Below, in pieces: positions 23,103-34,866 of a stretch of 64,000 nucleotides of DNA. Below the pieces are notes generated by a model. It did no database searches. It had not been told where the DNA came from and was given only the letters and a program-made list of their open reading frames with translations. This DNA is from Gentiana macrophylla (taxonomy: Eukaryota; Streptophyta; Magnoliopsida; Gentianales; Gentianaceae). The stretch is taken from positions 62,001-126,000 of the forward strand of contig JAOBSW010000273.1 of the NCBI GenBank assembly GCA_026214975.1, read 5' to 3'. The translations under genes were made by a program, and so were the position numbers. Position 1 is the stretch's first letter. Every line of letters starts with the position of its first letter.

Positions 23103-23210
23103 GTTGATGTCACTGTATAAATTGCCGATGTCACTGCATAAATTGTCGATGTCACTGCATAAAATGTTGATATCACTACATATATGATTGCCGATGTCAT
23201 TGCATAAAAA
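23103..23210 (+). repeat. Minisatellite, about 21-bp unit
   Basis: About five degenerate copies of ATTGCCGATGTCACTGCATAA follow each other. The words GATGTCACTGCAT are most conserved. Related to the next array. Confidence 0.75.
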
Positions 23211-23357
23211 TATGAATTAAGGTGAAAGATTTATGTTGATCGTAGTTTTATATCAAAAGATATAGCCATTTGAAGTCGATTTTATGAAGAAAAGAAATTG
23301 ATTTTATGAAATTAAGTTGGAAAAATATCAAATGTCATTCATATATGATTGCCGATA

Positions 23358-23601
23358 TCAATGCATCACGGTGGTTAGTGCATCGCGGTGTCTCTGCATC
23401 GGGGTGGTCAATGCATCGCGGATGTCTCTCCATTGGGGGTGGTCACTGCATCGGGTTGCCCCTGCATTGCGGTGGCCAATGAATCGCGGTGGTCAATGCA
23501 TCGTGGTGGTCAATGCATCGTGGTGGTGACTGAATCGCGGTGGTCAATACATCGGGATGGTCGTTGCATTGAGATGGTCAATACATCGCGGTGGTCGACG
23601 G
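23358..23601 (+). repeat. Minisatellite, 17-bp unit
   Basis: About fourteen degenerate copies of GTCAATGCATCGCGGTG. The unit length of 17 leaves all frames open by chance on both strands, so the ORFs here are artefacts of the repeat. Confidence 0.85.
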
Positions 23602-23891
23602 AAAAAAAAAAGAAGCCGTTAGCATAATAAAAAAAAATTAAAAAAAAAGTCCAGGAAAATAAAAAGAAAAACAAAACAAAAACACAAATACATGAACAAA
23701 ACAAATGTAACAGCGCTACATTTCTTTTTAATAACAGCGCTATATCTTCAGCGGCTGTTTTTTTTTTTTTTTTCCCCTACATTAAGGGTATTTAGGTCTA
23801 TCTATATAATTTTTGTCCTTATAACTAAGTGTTTGTTTTGGATGTGCTTTTTGTCTAATTAAGTCCAATATATCCTTTTCAATAATTATCC

Positions 23892-24468
23892 CATATTTTT
23901 ATGGATATGATTACGACATTTTTTTTATTTTTTTTGAAAATATGATTACAACATGTTAATCAATGTAGTTAACGTGTTGGTTTCTTTTTTTTTTTTTCTA
24001 AATGTAACGTGTTGTTTTTTGTTTTGTTTCTTTGTTTTTTTTTTGTTTTTTTTTCGTTTTATTAACATTTTTGTTATCTACATGATCACCACAAGTACAT
24101 CATATATTAACATAATAACATGTTTTAAGACTAACGGTAACTAAAGCGTTTTTTTCTTATTTCTTTTTCAAAAGTGCGATGAAGTGTTTCTCCTAAAAAT
24201 TGTTTCCTACCCTCGGTGTTTTTTCTGAAAAGTGTTTTCTACATTCGGGGTTTCTTCTCATTTTTTTATAATACTAATATTAATTCAATAAATTAAGTGT
24301 TTTACTTTTTTTTAAACGCATCTAGCGTGTAATATTTTTATGGATATGATTACGAAATTTTTTTTAATTTTTTTTTTGAAAATATGATTACAACATGTTA
24401 ATCAATGTAGTTAACGTGTTGGTTTCTTTCTTTTTTTTTTTCTTTTTTTTCTAAATGTAACGTGTTGA
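23892..24468. repeat. Duplicated AT-rich block
   Basis: A block of about 130 bp (TTTTTATGGATATGATTACGA ... GTAACGTGTTG) occurs at 23892-24018 and again at 24334-24468. Between the copies lies the dispersed repeat at 24174-24335 that is also seen at 11337-11455. Confidence 0.7.
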
Positions 24469-26240
24469 TCACCACAAGTATCAACTTCTATAGGGGGGTT
24501 TGATTAAATAAACTTATTTCAAACTCTTTTTTTTTTTCTAAATAAGCTTACTTCAATTTTTTATATCTAAATAAGCTTTAGTCAATAACAATCTTTTCCT
24601 CTACCCACGATACTTAAAAAAAAAAAAAAAACACCAGCTGTAAAAAATAAATGCAGATTTAATTAAACAATAATAAATAGAAAAAAGGGACGCTTTCTTT
24701 TTTGAGAAAAAAAAGGACGCTTTCTAAAAAATAAAAAACATGCAGGAACATGAAAAAAAAAAGGATAAAAAATGAATATAAATATAATAAAACTCACAAA
24801 TTATGAAAAAAAATTCCTGTATTTATTTTAATTTTTTGAAAATTTCGATAATTATTCATTTTTGTATAAACAACACACGTGTGTGTGTATATATATATAT
24901 ATATATCTTAAGTAGTAAAGCTCGTCACGATCTGATGCGGAGGAATCAAATTTGAAAATAAATAGTAAATAAGAATTCAAGTCAGTTTATTTTTTAATAC
25001 AGGTGTAGGTAATGCATGGAAAATATGTGATACATTAAGTATTGACTAATGATAGTCTTATGCACATGTTGTATAACAAAATTTGGGAAATTTAAGTGAA
25101 ACCAAAATAAAAAGTATGTGATACATTAAGTATTAGAATTCGAATGGTCATCGTAGGAGAGTAATATAATCTATATTCTAAATATTAAGCTTATACCCCT
25201 AAAATAAATAAACAAATATGAAGCTTATCATAAAAAGCCTCAGAAAAAAGATCATAGGCTAAGAATGAACAAAATGGGTCATATTGAAAAAAAATTACAT
25301 GTAAAGCCGAATTGAGTCTAGCAACAACTCCAACTTAAGCAACTCTCAAGATAAAACAGTTTGGAATGAGATCAAAGTTGAATAAATCACACAATGCTCT
25401 AATGTTAATCTCTACCAAATCAACAACTAAAGCATAAGTCAATTACTCCATCCTAAGCCTTGAGAAATAAAGCATGAACAAACATCAGTAGCCGATTACG
25501 TCGAAAAGAGTAATTGACTCAACAACATATAATCCATCGTCCAACATAGAACCCACCGCCACCACCGAATGAGCTTCACATTCATTTCCTCAATTGCATC
25601 TCTCATCGACTACTCATCCTTGGAAGTCCGAAATCAATTTCCCCTAGATATCCCCGTCTGATGGTCGATGACCTTCGATTCAAACGAATAAAATCCTCCT
25701 CCTCAAGTGCCAGATAGGTAAGACCAATTTAGATTATTGGTTCCATAAATTTGTAGACTTAAAAAGGAAAGCAAAAGCAAAAGAAAATCCGAAAAATCAA
25801 ACTGTAATCCTAAAAGGTTTAAACAAAAGAGTATTGTTGTGTTAAAAAGAAAGAGATTACTCATTTTTACACTTTTCAAACAGAAGCATATTTGAATTCA
25901 ATATGAATACATGTAATATTGTTTTAATTCCATTCTTCAAAGTGAGAAGAAGCAAAGGTATATAAACCCAAACCACCAAAGAATTCGGCAATATCACACA
26001 AAATATGTGCAGTTTTGGAAAAAAAAAATCATATTCCTAAAGCAATGGGAAAGTCGGAAACATTATGTATAAAAGTTAGATGAAAACATTTTTAGACTAA
26101 AAAGCAAAAACAAATGCATTAATCAATCTACATTGCAAGAAATACTTGCCTTTCTACCCTTAGCACCTAAGGGAGTGCTAATGCTAATACCAACCATTTT
26201 AAATGGCTCTCCAACCTTTAAGAACATTGTGATTAAGATA
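24469..26240. other. Gene-free AT-rich DNA
   Basis: Long homopolymers and a short (GT)n(AT)n microsatellite at about 24877-24907. No gene recognised on either strand. Confidence 0.5.
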
Positions 26241-26249
26241 AATGCTTAT

Positions 26250-28089
26250 TTTTGTTACCTTGCCGCTGATGGTTATGGGTAAACTAAGTACAGCAGAAAG
26301 GAAAGCCTCTCGGAGTCGGAGAACGTTTTCGTCGCGGTTAAAGCCGAGAGAAGTCTCTAAAGCCGCTATGGTCTAGACTCTCACTCACGTCGTCCGTCCC
26401 GGGGACTCCATAACGATGCTGGCCCTATTTGCCGGTTGCCATGGTATTTCCGTAATTTTAGCCAGTCCTGAGTTCTAAATTGTAACCATCACTTCAATAA
26501 GCAGTTTTTCATTTTTTTTAGAGGAGTGTGAGCACACCATCACTTCAATGAGCACCCTTTTTGTTGATCTAAACTACAAAAATTGTAAATCCAATTTAAA
26601 TCTGTAAGTTCTTGTGATAAGACAATAACAAACCAAAAAATCAAACATATCGAATTAAAGAAAACAAAACAACCTTGGAGGACACATTTAATCTTATGTT
26701 GGAAAAAAAAAAAAAAACAAAAAACAAAAAAATCAAACACGGAATGAAGGAAAAGAAAACAACCATGAACTACAATTTTTTTTTTAAATCTTAAGGAATT
26801 TTACTGGGGCACCAAATAGAACGATGATTAAAATATAGACAGTCACTTGCAACAACAATACACAATACGTAGCTATGTGTTATTTAAGTTCAGATTCACA
26901 AATTGAATTAAAGAATAGGAATCTATCAAAAATCTGAAATTGGAAGAGGCATTACCTGAAAAAATTAAAAGGATTTCTGCTTCACAATCTCCAGCTTTAC
27001 TTGGTTATCTTTGGACCTGTTTTAGTAGTGTCTATGAAGTGGAAAAAGAAAACATTCCCCATCCTCCAATTCATATCAAACATTCTTATAAAAATAAAAA
27101 AAGAATAATAGCAAATTTGGAAAATGATTAAAAAAACATACTTACGGGCCGATGAAACTAAGTCATTTCTCAAATTCACTGATTTTTCTTAGGAATAATT
27201 TCACTGGCTTGAACAAATCTTTAATCTAGTTTTCATTAACAAAGATCAAAAGTTCTTAGACCCCATCACCCCTCCCTTCACCCCTTGTATGAATTAGTTG
27301 AAAACCTAAAAAAAAGAGGAACATTACCACAATTTGTTGATACAGCACAACGTTTCCACCATATCTTGTGCCACCATATCCCCTGCTGAATGTTATCTTT
27401 AGGTGTGTATCAAAGATATTATCAAAATCAATCCCATGAGCCACCTATAGCATATATTGATTTAAGAACACATGAGTCACGCTATACATCTCAAACTAAG
27501 GGTAAACAACACCGAAAGAGAATATGACACGGATGTCCCAAAAGCAGAAACGAAAGAAAAGGCAGCACACAACAGAAGTCTATCCTGTGTAATATCAAAA
27601 GTAAATGACAAAGAAGAGTGCTCAGGACCAGTCTTCAAATCGTGCACGTGATGAAATGGTTCAGCCATGAATCGGCAAGAAGCAAATTGCAGCCCACATA
27701 AGACACATTAGAGCATCCTCCATTCAATCAACTAATGATCAAAGTGCCCTTCTACTTTCCATCACTGATTTTCAAACAAAATTGAATAAATGCACAGATT
27801 TTTTTTTCTCAAACAAATCATAGAATAATGTTATGCAAAATGGAAGCCATCAAAAGTTGAAGAGTGACCCCAGAAAAAGAAGTTGAAGGTTGTTTGATTA
27901 ATTAAAAAAATACATTAAGTGAAACATCACAAAGAAGACAACATAAGCATATAAACATGTTCATGATTAGATTTCTTATTAAATAATTTTGTTCAAGATT
28001 TGTTAAATGTATGGTGATAATGAAGATGTTGATCCCCCACCCAACACTAATATGAAGGGATTTATCTTTCCAAGTTGTGTAATTTTGAT
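26250..28089 (-). other. Possible exon fragments, unidentified
   Basis: On the minus strand, 27444-27332 is an open stretch bordered by ATAG and GTAATG and reads VAHGIDFDNIFDTHLKITF and onward; 26360-26265 is open up to AAG|GTAACA and reads ALETSLGFNRDENVLRLREA and onward. Both look exon-like, but I recognise neither, and I cannot show that they belong to the POT1-like fragment upstream. The rest is AT-rich. Confidence 0.25.
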
Positions 28090-28164
28090 TCAAACAATAC
28101 CGCCAGAAGATTCTTGTAAGAAATGTGTTAGAAAAATGTCATAACAAAAATAATTAAAACGCAT

Positions 28165-28752
28165 TGTTGCACGCACTTCGCACATCAAATTACGAAATTT
28201 AATCCATTTTCCAGCTTTGAGGACATTGATAATACCCAGCTTTTCATTGCCTTGATCGATTCTCATCCTTAAGACGGTACCAACAGATGGAAAGCCGCAG
28301 AATGTATCCCTTGGCAAAGGAGATGGTTCCAAGTTTAGTGGGAGTGGATTTTGCATCTCATCCTCTAGCCTGCAACAAATATGTGATTCTGTAATTCATA
28401 TATATAAAACATGCACCGACCCGGTCGTCAAAAAACCCGTGAAACAGTAGATCAAACCATGAACCAAGTTGTTTAATGTATTTAGCTGTTTAAGAAGACG
28501 ACCCAGCCAACCCATTATAGTAACCAATAAAATATGACACAAATTAAAGCTCAAAACAGTCAAAAAGAAAACAAAACACGTGACAAATTCGTCATAAGTA
28601 ACCAAAATGCAAGGCTATGTAGAAGTATTCCAGCGAAAGATAATATAGGGGAAAAACAACCCACCTTGTCTCAATGGGCAGTGCTGGAGTACGGTTCCAT
28701 CCCAAACATAGAGAATCCATTCATCTTTTCGGACTTCAGAGATATGAACAAT
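28165..28752 (-). pseudogene. POT1: POT1-like telomere protein, two exons with frameshift
   Basis: POT1 binds single-stranded telomeric DNA through OB folds. Exon 28752-28675 encodes IVHISEVRKDEWILYVWDGT; exon 28369 to about 28165 encodes LEDEMQNPLPLNLEPSPLP, then FCGFPSVGTVLRM and DQGNEKLG, then KAGKWIKFRN. These resemble the central region of plant POT1 proteins as I recall them. After WDGT the frame must shift by one base to reach TPALPIETRLEDE across the splice (ACCGTACTCC looks like a one-base loss). I found no upstream OB-fold exons or downstream C-terminal exons, so this is a fragment. A diverged gene with consensus errors is the alternative. Confidence 0.55.
28370..28674 (-). other. 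Intron of the POT1-like fragment
   Basis: Lies between donor AAG|GTGGG (28675/28674) and acceptor TGCAG|G (28370/28369). No other feature seen. Confidence 0.45.
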
Positions 28753-29928
28753 CTTGTAGAAAAAATATTATAGCATACTGAAGTAAGTGGTTTAAGTACA
28801 AAGGATTAAAGAAATTTTTACAAAATACAATATAGTATTTGTGTCCAGCAACCATTCATAACAATTTTTTTTGCAGTACCCATAAAATGAAGTAATATAA
28901 CCACATTGAAGTAAACCTTTTGTTATACGAATGGATTACTAAAATGATGTGAAAAACAAATTGAAGAAAATCTGTAGTATACGAATGGATTTACCTGTGA
29001 CTCTGAGTAGTAATCTAGCAAGTTTGCATCCAATTATTGCTCCACAGATAATGCGGTTCACATATATTCAAAAACTTCTAAATCTCAATCTTTATCTGCT
29101 CCCAAAACCCCAAAACTTTCCAAATGCTTCCACCAATCTCGGCTAAAATCCTTCGAACGCTAACAACCTCCTCCGCTTTAATGTTTTGAAACGCCATGAT
29201 CCTTGTCCTGCACAAAAGCAGCTTCAAAGAAAACGAGTTTAGGTCTTGGTTTCTCTATTTAATCCAACGGAACCGCTGAGGTTGTGGAGGGATGGGTCGT
29301 GGGTTGAGGACGACGTGGGGGAGAAGGAAGGAATAGAGCAGCAGGGTGGCAATCGTGGTTTTTTTTTTTTTTTTAAAACTCTTAAAATTTCGGGTATGGG
29401 TCGGGTAATTGGAGAAATTCGGATGAATTGACAGTTTTTCTCTTGAAAATATAATATAAGATATATATATATATATATATATATATTTATTTATTTATTT
29501 GAATGATTATTTGGTCTTTTCATCGCAAAAATCGAAGTATTAATATACTTCTTTGTATGTGATTTTGACAACTATATCGATTAAATACAATCGGAGTTGC
29601 TCCAAAAATATTCAGAAAAAAGAACAGAATAATTATATATATGTGTGTGTGTGTGCGCGCGCGCGCGCACGTATCTATATACACTTTCTCCATTCGTGTT
29701 TCTTTTAGAACAACTCCGTTGATATTTAATCGATATAGTTGTCAAAATCACATATTAAAGAAGTGGATTAATGCTTTGACTTTTTTTTTTTATGAAATGA
29801 CCAAATAACCATTAAATATAAATAATGCATTTTTATTTTTGATTAATTTATCACATACTATTTTTTTTTTTTGAGAAGACTAAAATATTTTAGAACATTA
29901 AGTTGATTGTTTGTATATACTATAGTTT
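28753..29928. other. Intergenic, with microsatellites
   Basis: A minus-strand ATG at about 29196 opens a short frame starting MAFQNIKAEEVVSVRRILAE that I do not recognise; it could be a first exon or chance. An (AT)n run lies at 29460-29486, and (GT)n followed by (GC)n at 29642-29668. Confidence 0.35.
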
Positions 29929-31400
29929 TCCATGATGATTATAAGTGAATAAACAAATTTTCGATTTTAAGTTTATTACAATGTTTAATGTAAATACAAG
30001 TGATATTGATGATGATTATAAGTTATTGAAACAAAAAATTGATATTCGTTTAAGTTTATTATACTACTATTTAATGAATATTGTAACCGAGTGTTATCAA
30101 TTCGAAGTGTTTGAACTACAATATGATGTTTATATAAGTTAAATTTGGAGTTTGATGACAATTATAAGTGGTTGACCATCATTTTGATATGTAATTTTAT
30201 TTATTATAGTGTTTAATGATTATTCTTATTTGATTGACCATCAACATCAACTTTGTTGTTTATTGTTATGTATATGATGATTATACGTGACTGAAATCAA
30301 ATTGTTGTTGATTTAAGTTTATTAATGTATTAGTTTGAACCATTTGATGTTTGTTTAAGTTATTTGTGGAGTTTGACGATGTTTATGATTGAATGAACAC
30401 GAATTCTATGTTTATTTAAGTTAATTGAGGTGTTTAATTACGAGTATAAGTTATTGGAATTTGAAGTGTAATACAGATGCTTCTCTGGCGGATGCTGGTT
30501 CGGGCATTGGAATGATTTTTAGAGACTCGGAGGAGTCTATTGTGGCGGCTTTCTCTTTCCACATTGACCCGGGCAATACACCGGAGTTGTTGGAGATGCG
30601 TGCGATTTTGTTGGCTCTAGTCCAGACAGATCGGCTAGGCTAGACGTCGATGATCCTTGAAAGTGACTGCTTGTCTTGTATCCAGGCCTTATCCCATCCT
30701 TCGGAGGATTTGTCTGTGTTTGGTTTCCTAGCTCGTGACTGTCTCTTGGCTAGGCTTCTTTTGCTTCCTGTCATTTTATGTTTCTTAAGCGTTCTAGTAA
30801 CGTCCCAACACACCTTCTAGCTAGACCTGGTGTAACGGTGGTAGGGCTGGTTTCTTAGGGAGCTTTTCCCCCGCATGATGTAATCTTAATCTCCGCTTCT
30901 TTGGTGGATTTGCCTTAATAAAATCTGTTCGTTTTTCAAAAAAAATATTCATGATGATTATGAGTTTGATATAGTGGTTAATTGTGATTATAAGTGATTG
31001 AACGTTAAATGATGTTAATTGGAGTTTATTATAGTATTTTATGATGATTATAAGAGATTGAACATCGATATTAATGTTTTAACATTATTTATTATTTATT
31101 TGAGTTTATTATGATATTTGATAATATCTATAAGTAGACAAATTGTCATTTCTGAAGTCTAATTTTATTATAGTGTTTAATATTTGATTACAAGTTGTTG
31201 AATATCAATTTGGTATCTATCATGTGTATATATCATTTACGATTGAATATAAATAGTCTAACAACAAATTTGATGTGTATGATGCTTAATTAGGTTAATG
31301 AAAATGTTTAACCATCAATATGATGTCTAAATAAATAATTATATTGTTTTTTTGAAGACATTATAGTGTTTGATGATGCTTATAAACGATTGAATGTCTT
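29929..31400 (+). repeat. Degenerate AT-rich tandem repeat
   Basis: The words GATGATTATAAGTGATTGAAC, then CAATTTGATGTTTATTTAAG, then TTTATTATAGTGTTTAATGAT recur in this order about every 60-95 bp through the region, strongly diverged. The array is interrupted by the LINE fragment at 30455-30946 and resumes after it. No coding potential. Confidence 0.65.
30455..30946 (+). mobile_element. LINE 3' end with RNase H
   Basis: The frame reads WNLKCNTDAS, then GSGIGMIFRDSEESIVAAF and ELLEMRAILLAL, followed after an in-frame TAG (about 30641) by TSMILESDCLSC. This is the RNase H domain common at the 3' end of plant L1-type LINEs. It ends TTAATAAAATCTG...TTTTTC and a short A run. The copy is 5'-truncated and dead. 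Confidence 0.8.
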
Positions 31401-31555
31401 TAAAAAGCGTTAAGGTGAAAAAATATTCAAAATTAACAAACCTCGTTATATTTTTTTACAAGGAAAAATATCAAACATCATAAATAAAATATTTATATGA
31501 CAACAATAGCTTCATTCCTATTTATATACAATGTACCTTTTATATAATAGAAAAA

Positions 31556-31660
31556 TCATAGCATAGTGGTAGGTGTGGATGATCTAAACCGGGTAGTTTT
31601 TGGTTCGAAACCCTCTTGCAGCATGTTTTTGCGTTATCCTTATCCTTATTTATATAAAAG
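31556..31660 (+). mobile_element. SINE-like tRNA-derived sequence
   Basis: TAGCATAGTGGTAGG resembles a pol III A box and GGTTCGAAACC (31602-31612) a B box, about 40 bp apart. No clear poly(A) tail or target duplication, so it is decayed or chance. Confidence 0.4.
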
Positions 31661-31859
31661 CAAGTGAGTTTTGCAACTAAGCCGTACACGTCGCTGCTTA
31701 TGTACAATTAAATTTGCGTGGGCTTTTGTTAGACACATGTGGTCCATTCTGTTTGGGCCTGGCCCATGAGTGGTCTCTTAATTGTTTTTGCCTAACAAAA
31801 ATAAGAAGCCGACAAAATTAAATTTGTTTAATCAAAAAATAAAATAAAATTCAGTGTGT

Positions 31860-34813
31860 ATTGCGGTGGTAGGTTTTTCAGATCAGGGTGTTGGCTGCAT
31901 CTCTCTTCATCGCTTTCCCACATGTCTCCGGCTCCTTCTTGGCCTTTTACCGCTTCCGTTCTTGTTCCATATGGCTTGTCTGAGCACCATCAAATGCAGT
32001 GAGCCGGTTGTGATGCCTTTCATTTGAATAAAGCTACCGCTTTGCAAGTGGTCGACGGTGGCGGTAGCTAGCTAGCAGATATACATCCTTTCAATTTCAA
32101 ATATGAGATATGACATGCATACTCTTCTATTTCTTGTTTTGGGTTCTTTTATTCTTTTATTGATTTACGTATATGGTAATTGTACTAAATTCTTATCTCC
32201 ATTCTTATCTCTTTGTTTTAGGTTTTCGTGTTTGCGGCTTCTAGGCGTCAATCATACAATTGGAAAAGAAAATGAGGCTTTTACCCAATGGATCATGGCG
32301 GTGCGCTTTTTAGGTTTGTGGCGTCAATCCTACAACCGACAATAAAATTGACGCTTTTATCCAATGGATTATAGCAGAGGCTGCATGTTTGTGGTTCAAA
32401 AAAGGCTTGCTTAAATCGGTGGGTAAACAATAATCTTTTCTCCTTTTCGTTTGTCTATATATTCCATTTTCAAAGATGATCACTTATTGCACACTAACAC
32501 TTCTTCTTCTTCTTTCTCTGCTTTTACTTTGGTGAGTTTCTTTCAATTTTACTCGCTCATTAATACTATTCCAATGATGTCTTTTTTGATTTATATAAGC
32601 ATTTAAATACGAATCTTGTATGCGTTCCATTACTTGGGGTCATATGTTTAACAATCATCTTTCTTTCTATCGCTTAAATGTTTCAAATATTTATTTTCAT
32701 ATACAAGATGTAATTACTCTGTCTCTTTAAACACAGTGCTTTTGAAATCCTTTCTACATGCGAGGTGTGTATTTTATTCTCTCATTTCTTATCATGCCAT
32801 GCTTTTTCTTTACTCATGTAAAGCGATCTTATGCTCAGTACTTGTTTGTATGATTTACATGCTTTTACTAAGAATGCATTGTACTAAATATGGTTCATTG
32901 GCTTCTTGTCCATGCCTTTTACTGTTAGCAATATTTCTACGTGGTAGTATGAGCATCGGCTTTAATAAAGGATCCGTGGTCAATGCGTTGGTTTATTGTT
33001 GTCTGTTGATTAACTTGAGTCAGGACGTCATATGTATGTGTAAATGAATTTTTTTCCTTCGCTCATACATTGCTCTAAATACATTAAGACATTTTTCCTC
33101 TCTTGTTTGTGCTTTCAAATGGGTCCTACATGTGTTACACATACATGGTGGGTTGTTCGGTCTTTGTTGGCATGGATCGGAAGAGTAACTTAAAACGGGC
33201 ATGAGATCAAGGTGTTCACACCGGATAGCTTGTGCCTTGTTTTTTATTTTTAATTCAGTGGCACTTTTCAATTTTACTTTCTCCCTTATTAGTGGCTACA
33301 CTTGATTCAGCTATCATTTCTTACAATGTGTTTATTGTCTACGGTGGTCGTTGCTGGGCTTTGTGAGTTTTCTTAGATGTGTCTACATGTAGTAGTATGT
33401 TGCTTAGTTATCATACTGCTTGTTTTCTTATGGTGGCTTAACGTAGCTTTCATTTCACTGCTTCTTTTTGCTTAAGTTCCTTCGTTTGTGGTTCCAACTC
33501 TTGACAGTGATTGTTTGTTGGTTCTTATGTGTTGTCTACCATGGTTTAGTCATTGTTTGTTGCCTTTTAAGGTGCTTGCTCAGTTGTCTCTGTGTTCTAT
33601 TTTTGTTTTTTTGGGGTCCATGCATATGCTCATTGTTTACCAGTGTGTTTATTGTTTCATGATCTGCTGTGAAAATATATAATGTAGATGTTATTAAACC
33701 TGCTCCTACTATTCCTGCATTGTTGTTGGATGGACCACACGGAAGCGTGATCATCGATGATGCCCGATTCTTGACCCAACACCAAAAAACACCTGACAGA
33801 GATTGAAGTCACAATTGAAAGCAGCAAAGGTGAACCATCAGCTCCACCAACCAAAAGATCCCTGGACTTCATCAGCATTCCTGCTAAAGTTGAGAAATCC
33901 AGTGCTGACATACTTGCTTGCAAAGACACTGGTGATCCCAAAATCAGTCCAGATGGCCTTGAAAAGCCAAGTGAGAATCCTGTCAAAAAAGGTAAGGAAG
34001 ACTAGAATTCCAACTAATCTGTGCTGGAGCCCCCCAAGAAAAGATTAAAACTTAATCGTATTTTGTAATATTATCATATCTACTTCTAAGACATTAGGTA
34101 TTTGGTACTCTATGTATTGTACTAAAAGCATGCATGTATGCTGGTTTTGCATATTGTAAACCATTGCTTCTTTCTAAGACTGTAATGGTTTAACAATATG
34201 CCTTTTGCTTCTATAGTTTATTTTGTTGGCCAAAATAGACATTAGCAACAACTACAGTCCATTTAACCAGCATCAGGTTGTTATGTAACAAGGCAATATT
34301 TTGCATCCCTATGCCTTTTATTATGTAACGTACTTAAAAACATGTCTTTCTCTTTACCTCATAAGCCATTCTGAATTTGTCATCCGTTGTTTCTTCCTCA
34401 AACATGTTTGCTGTCTTATGCTTAGGTTCTTCTTGTATGACTCACATGGCTTCGCTGGGAATCATTCTATTAATTACGTTTTCATAACTTCCCGTGAACC
34501 CATTTTACCTCTTACACGTCATTATTTGCGTGGCTTAGTATATAAATCGACTTTGCATATGTTTTCTTGATGTCTTAGCACTACTTGCATGAGTTTCTCT
34601 CACCTTTCTTATGATCTGTTTCATTTTTTCCATTTGCTTCGTGCACATATTCTCTTCTCAAACTTACGCTTATACCTGCTCTTGCATTGTTCTTCCCAGT
34701 TCACCTTCCCGGGTTCTCATACTATCAATTCAAGGTTTCTAAATATCTTTTCCAAATCATTTCACGGATCTTTTTAAATTTGCATTGTCGTGCATTGAAC
34801 AGCATCCCCACCT

Positions 34814-34817
<4 letters not shown>
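31860..34817 (+). mobile_element. Probable Helitron remnant
   Basis: Two imperfect tandem units (about 32229-32303 and 32314-32383) read GVNHTIGKENEAFTQWIMAV and VNPTTDNKIDAFIQWIIAE, resembling the F-x-x-WI(L/M) segment of Helitron helicases. An open frame at 33793-34005 (TEIEVTIESSKGEPSAPPTK, then RSLDFISIP) ends in a Lys-rich tail like RPA-type proteins carried by plant Helitrons. The right end GTCGTGCATTGAACAGCATC, then CCCACCTAG resembles a decayed 3' hairpin plus CTAG, followed by AT-rich DNA as expected. The 5' end was not found. Moderate to weak support. Confidence 0.4.
33793..34005 (+). pseudogene. Unidentified open frame, RPA-tail-like
   Basis: Seventy codons without a stop, hydrophilic, ending NPVKKGKED before TAG. 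No clear start; it looks like a last exon. An RPA1-like or Helitron-borne origin is a guess from composition and context. Confidence 0.3.

Positions 34818-34862
<45 letters not shown>
34815..34862. repeat. (AT)n microsatellite
   Basis: About 24 uninterrupted AT units, directly after the presumed Helitron 3' end. Confidence 0.95.

Positions 34863-34866
<4 letters not shown>

Noticed and set aside
23358..23601. Regularly spaced repeats resembling a CRISPR array, with long ORFs on both strands
   Set aside because: The units are contiguous 17-bp tandem repeats without unique spacers, in a plant genome; the ORFs come from the period.
26250..28089. Additional POT1 exons downstream of the fragment
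   Set aside because: Exon-like frames exist but do not resemble POT1; left as unidentified.
33020..33271. 83-codon minus-strand ORF with several Cys
   Set aside because: No recognisable motif; lies in decayed Helitron-like DNA.
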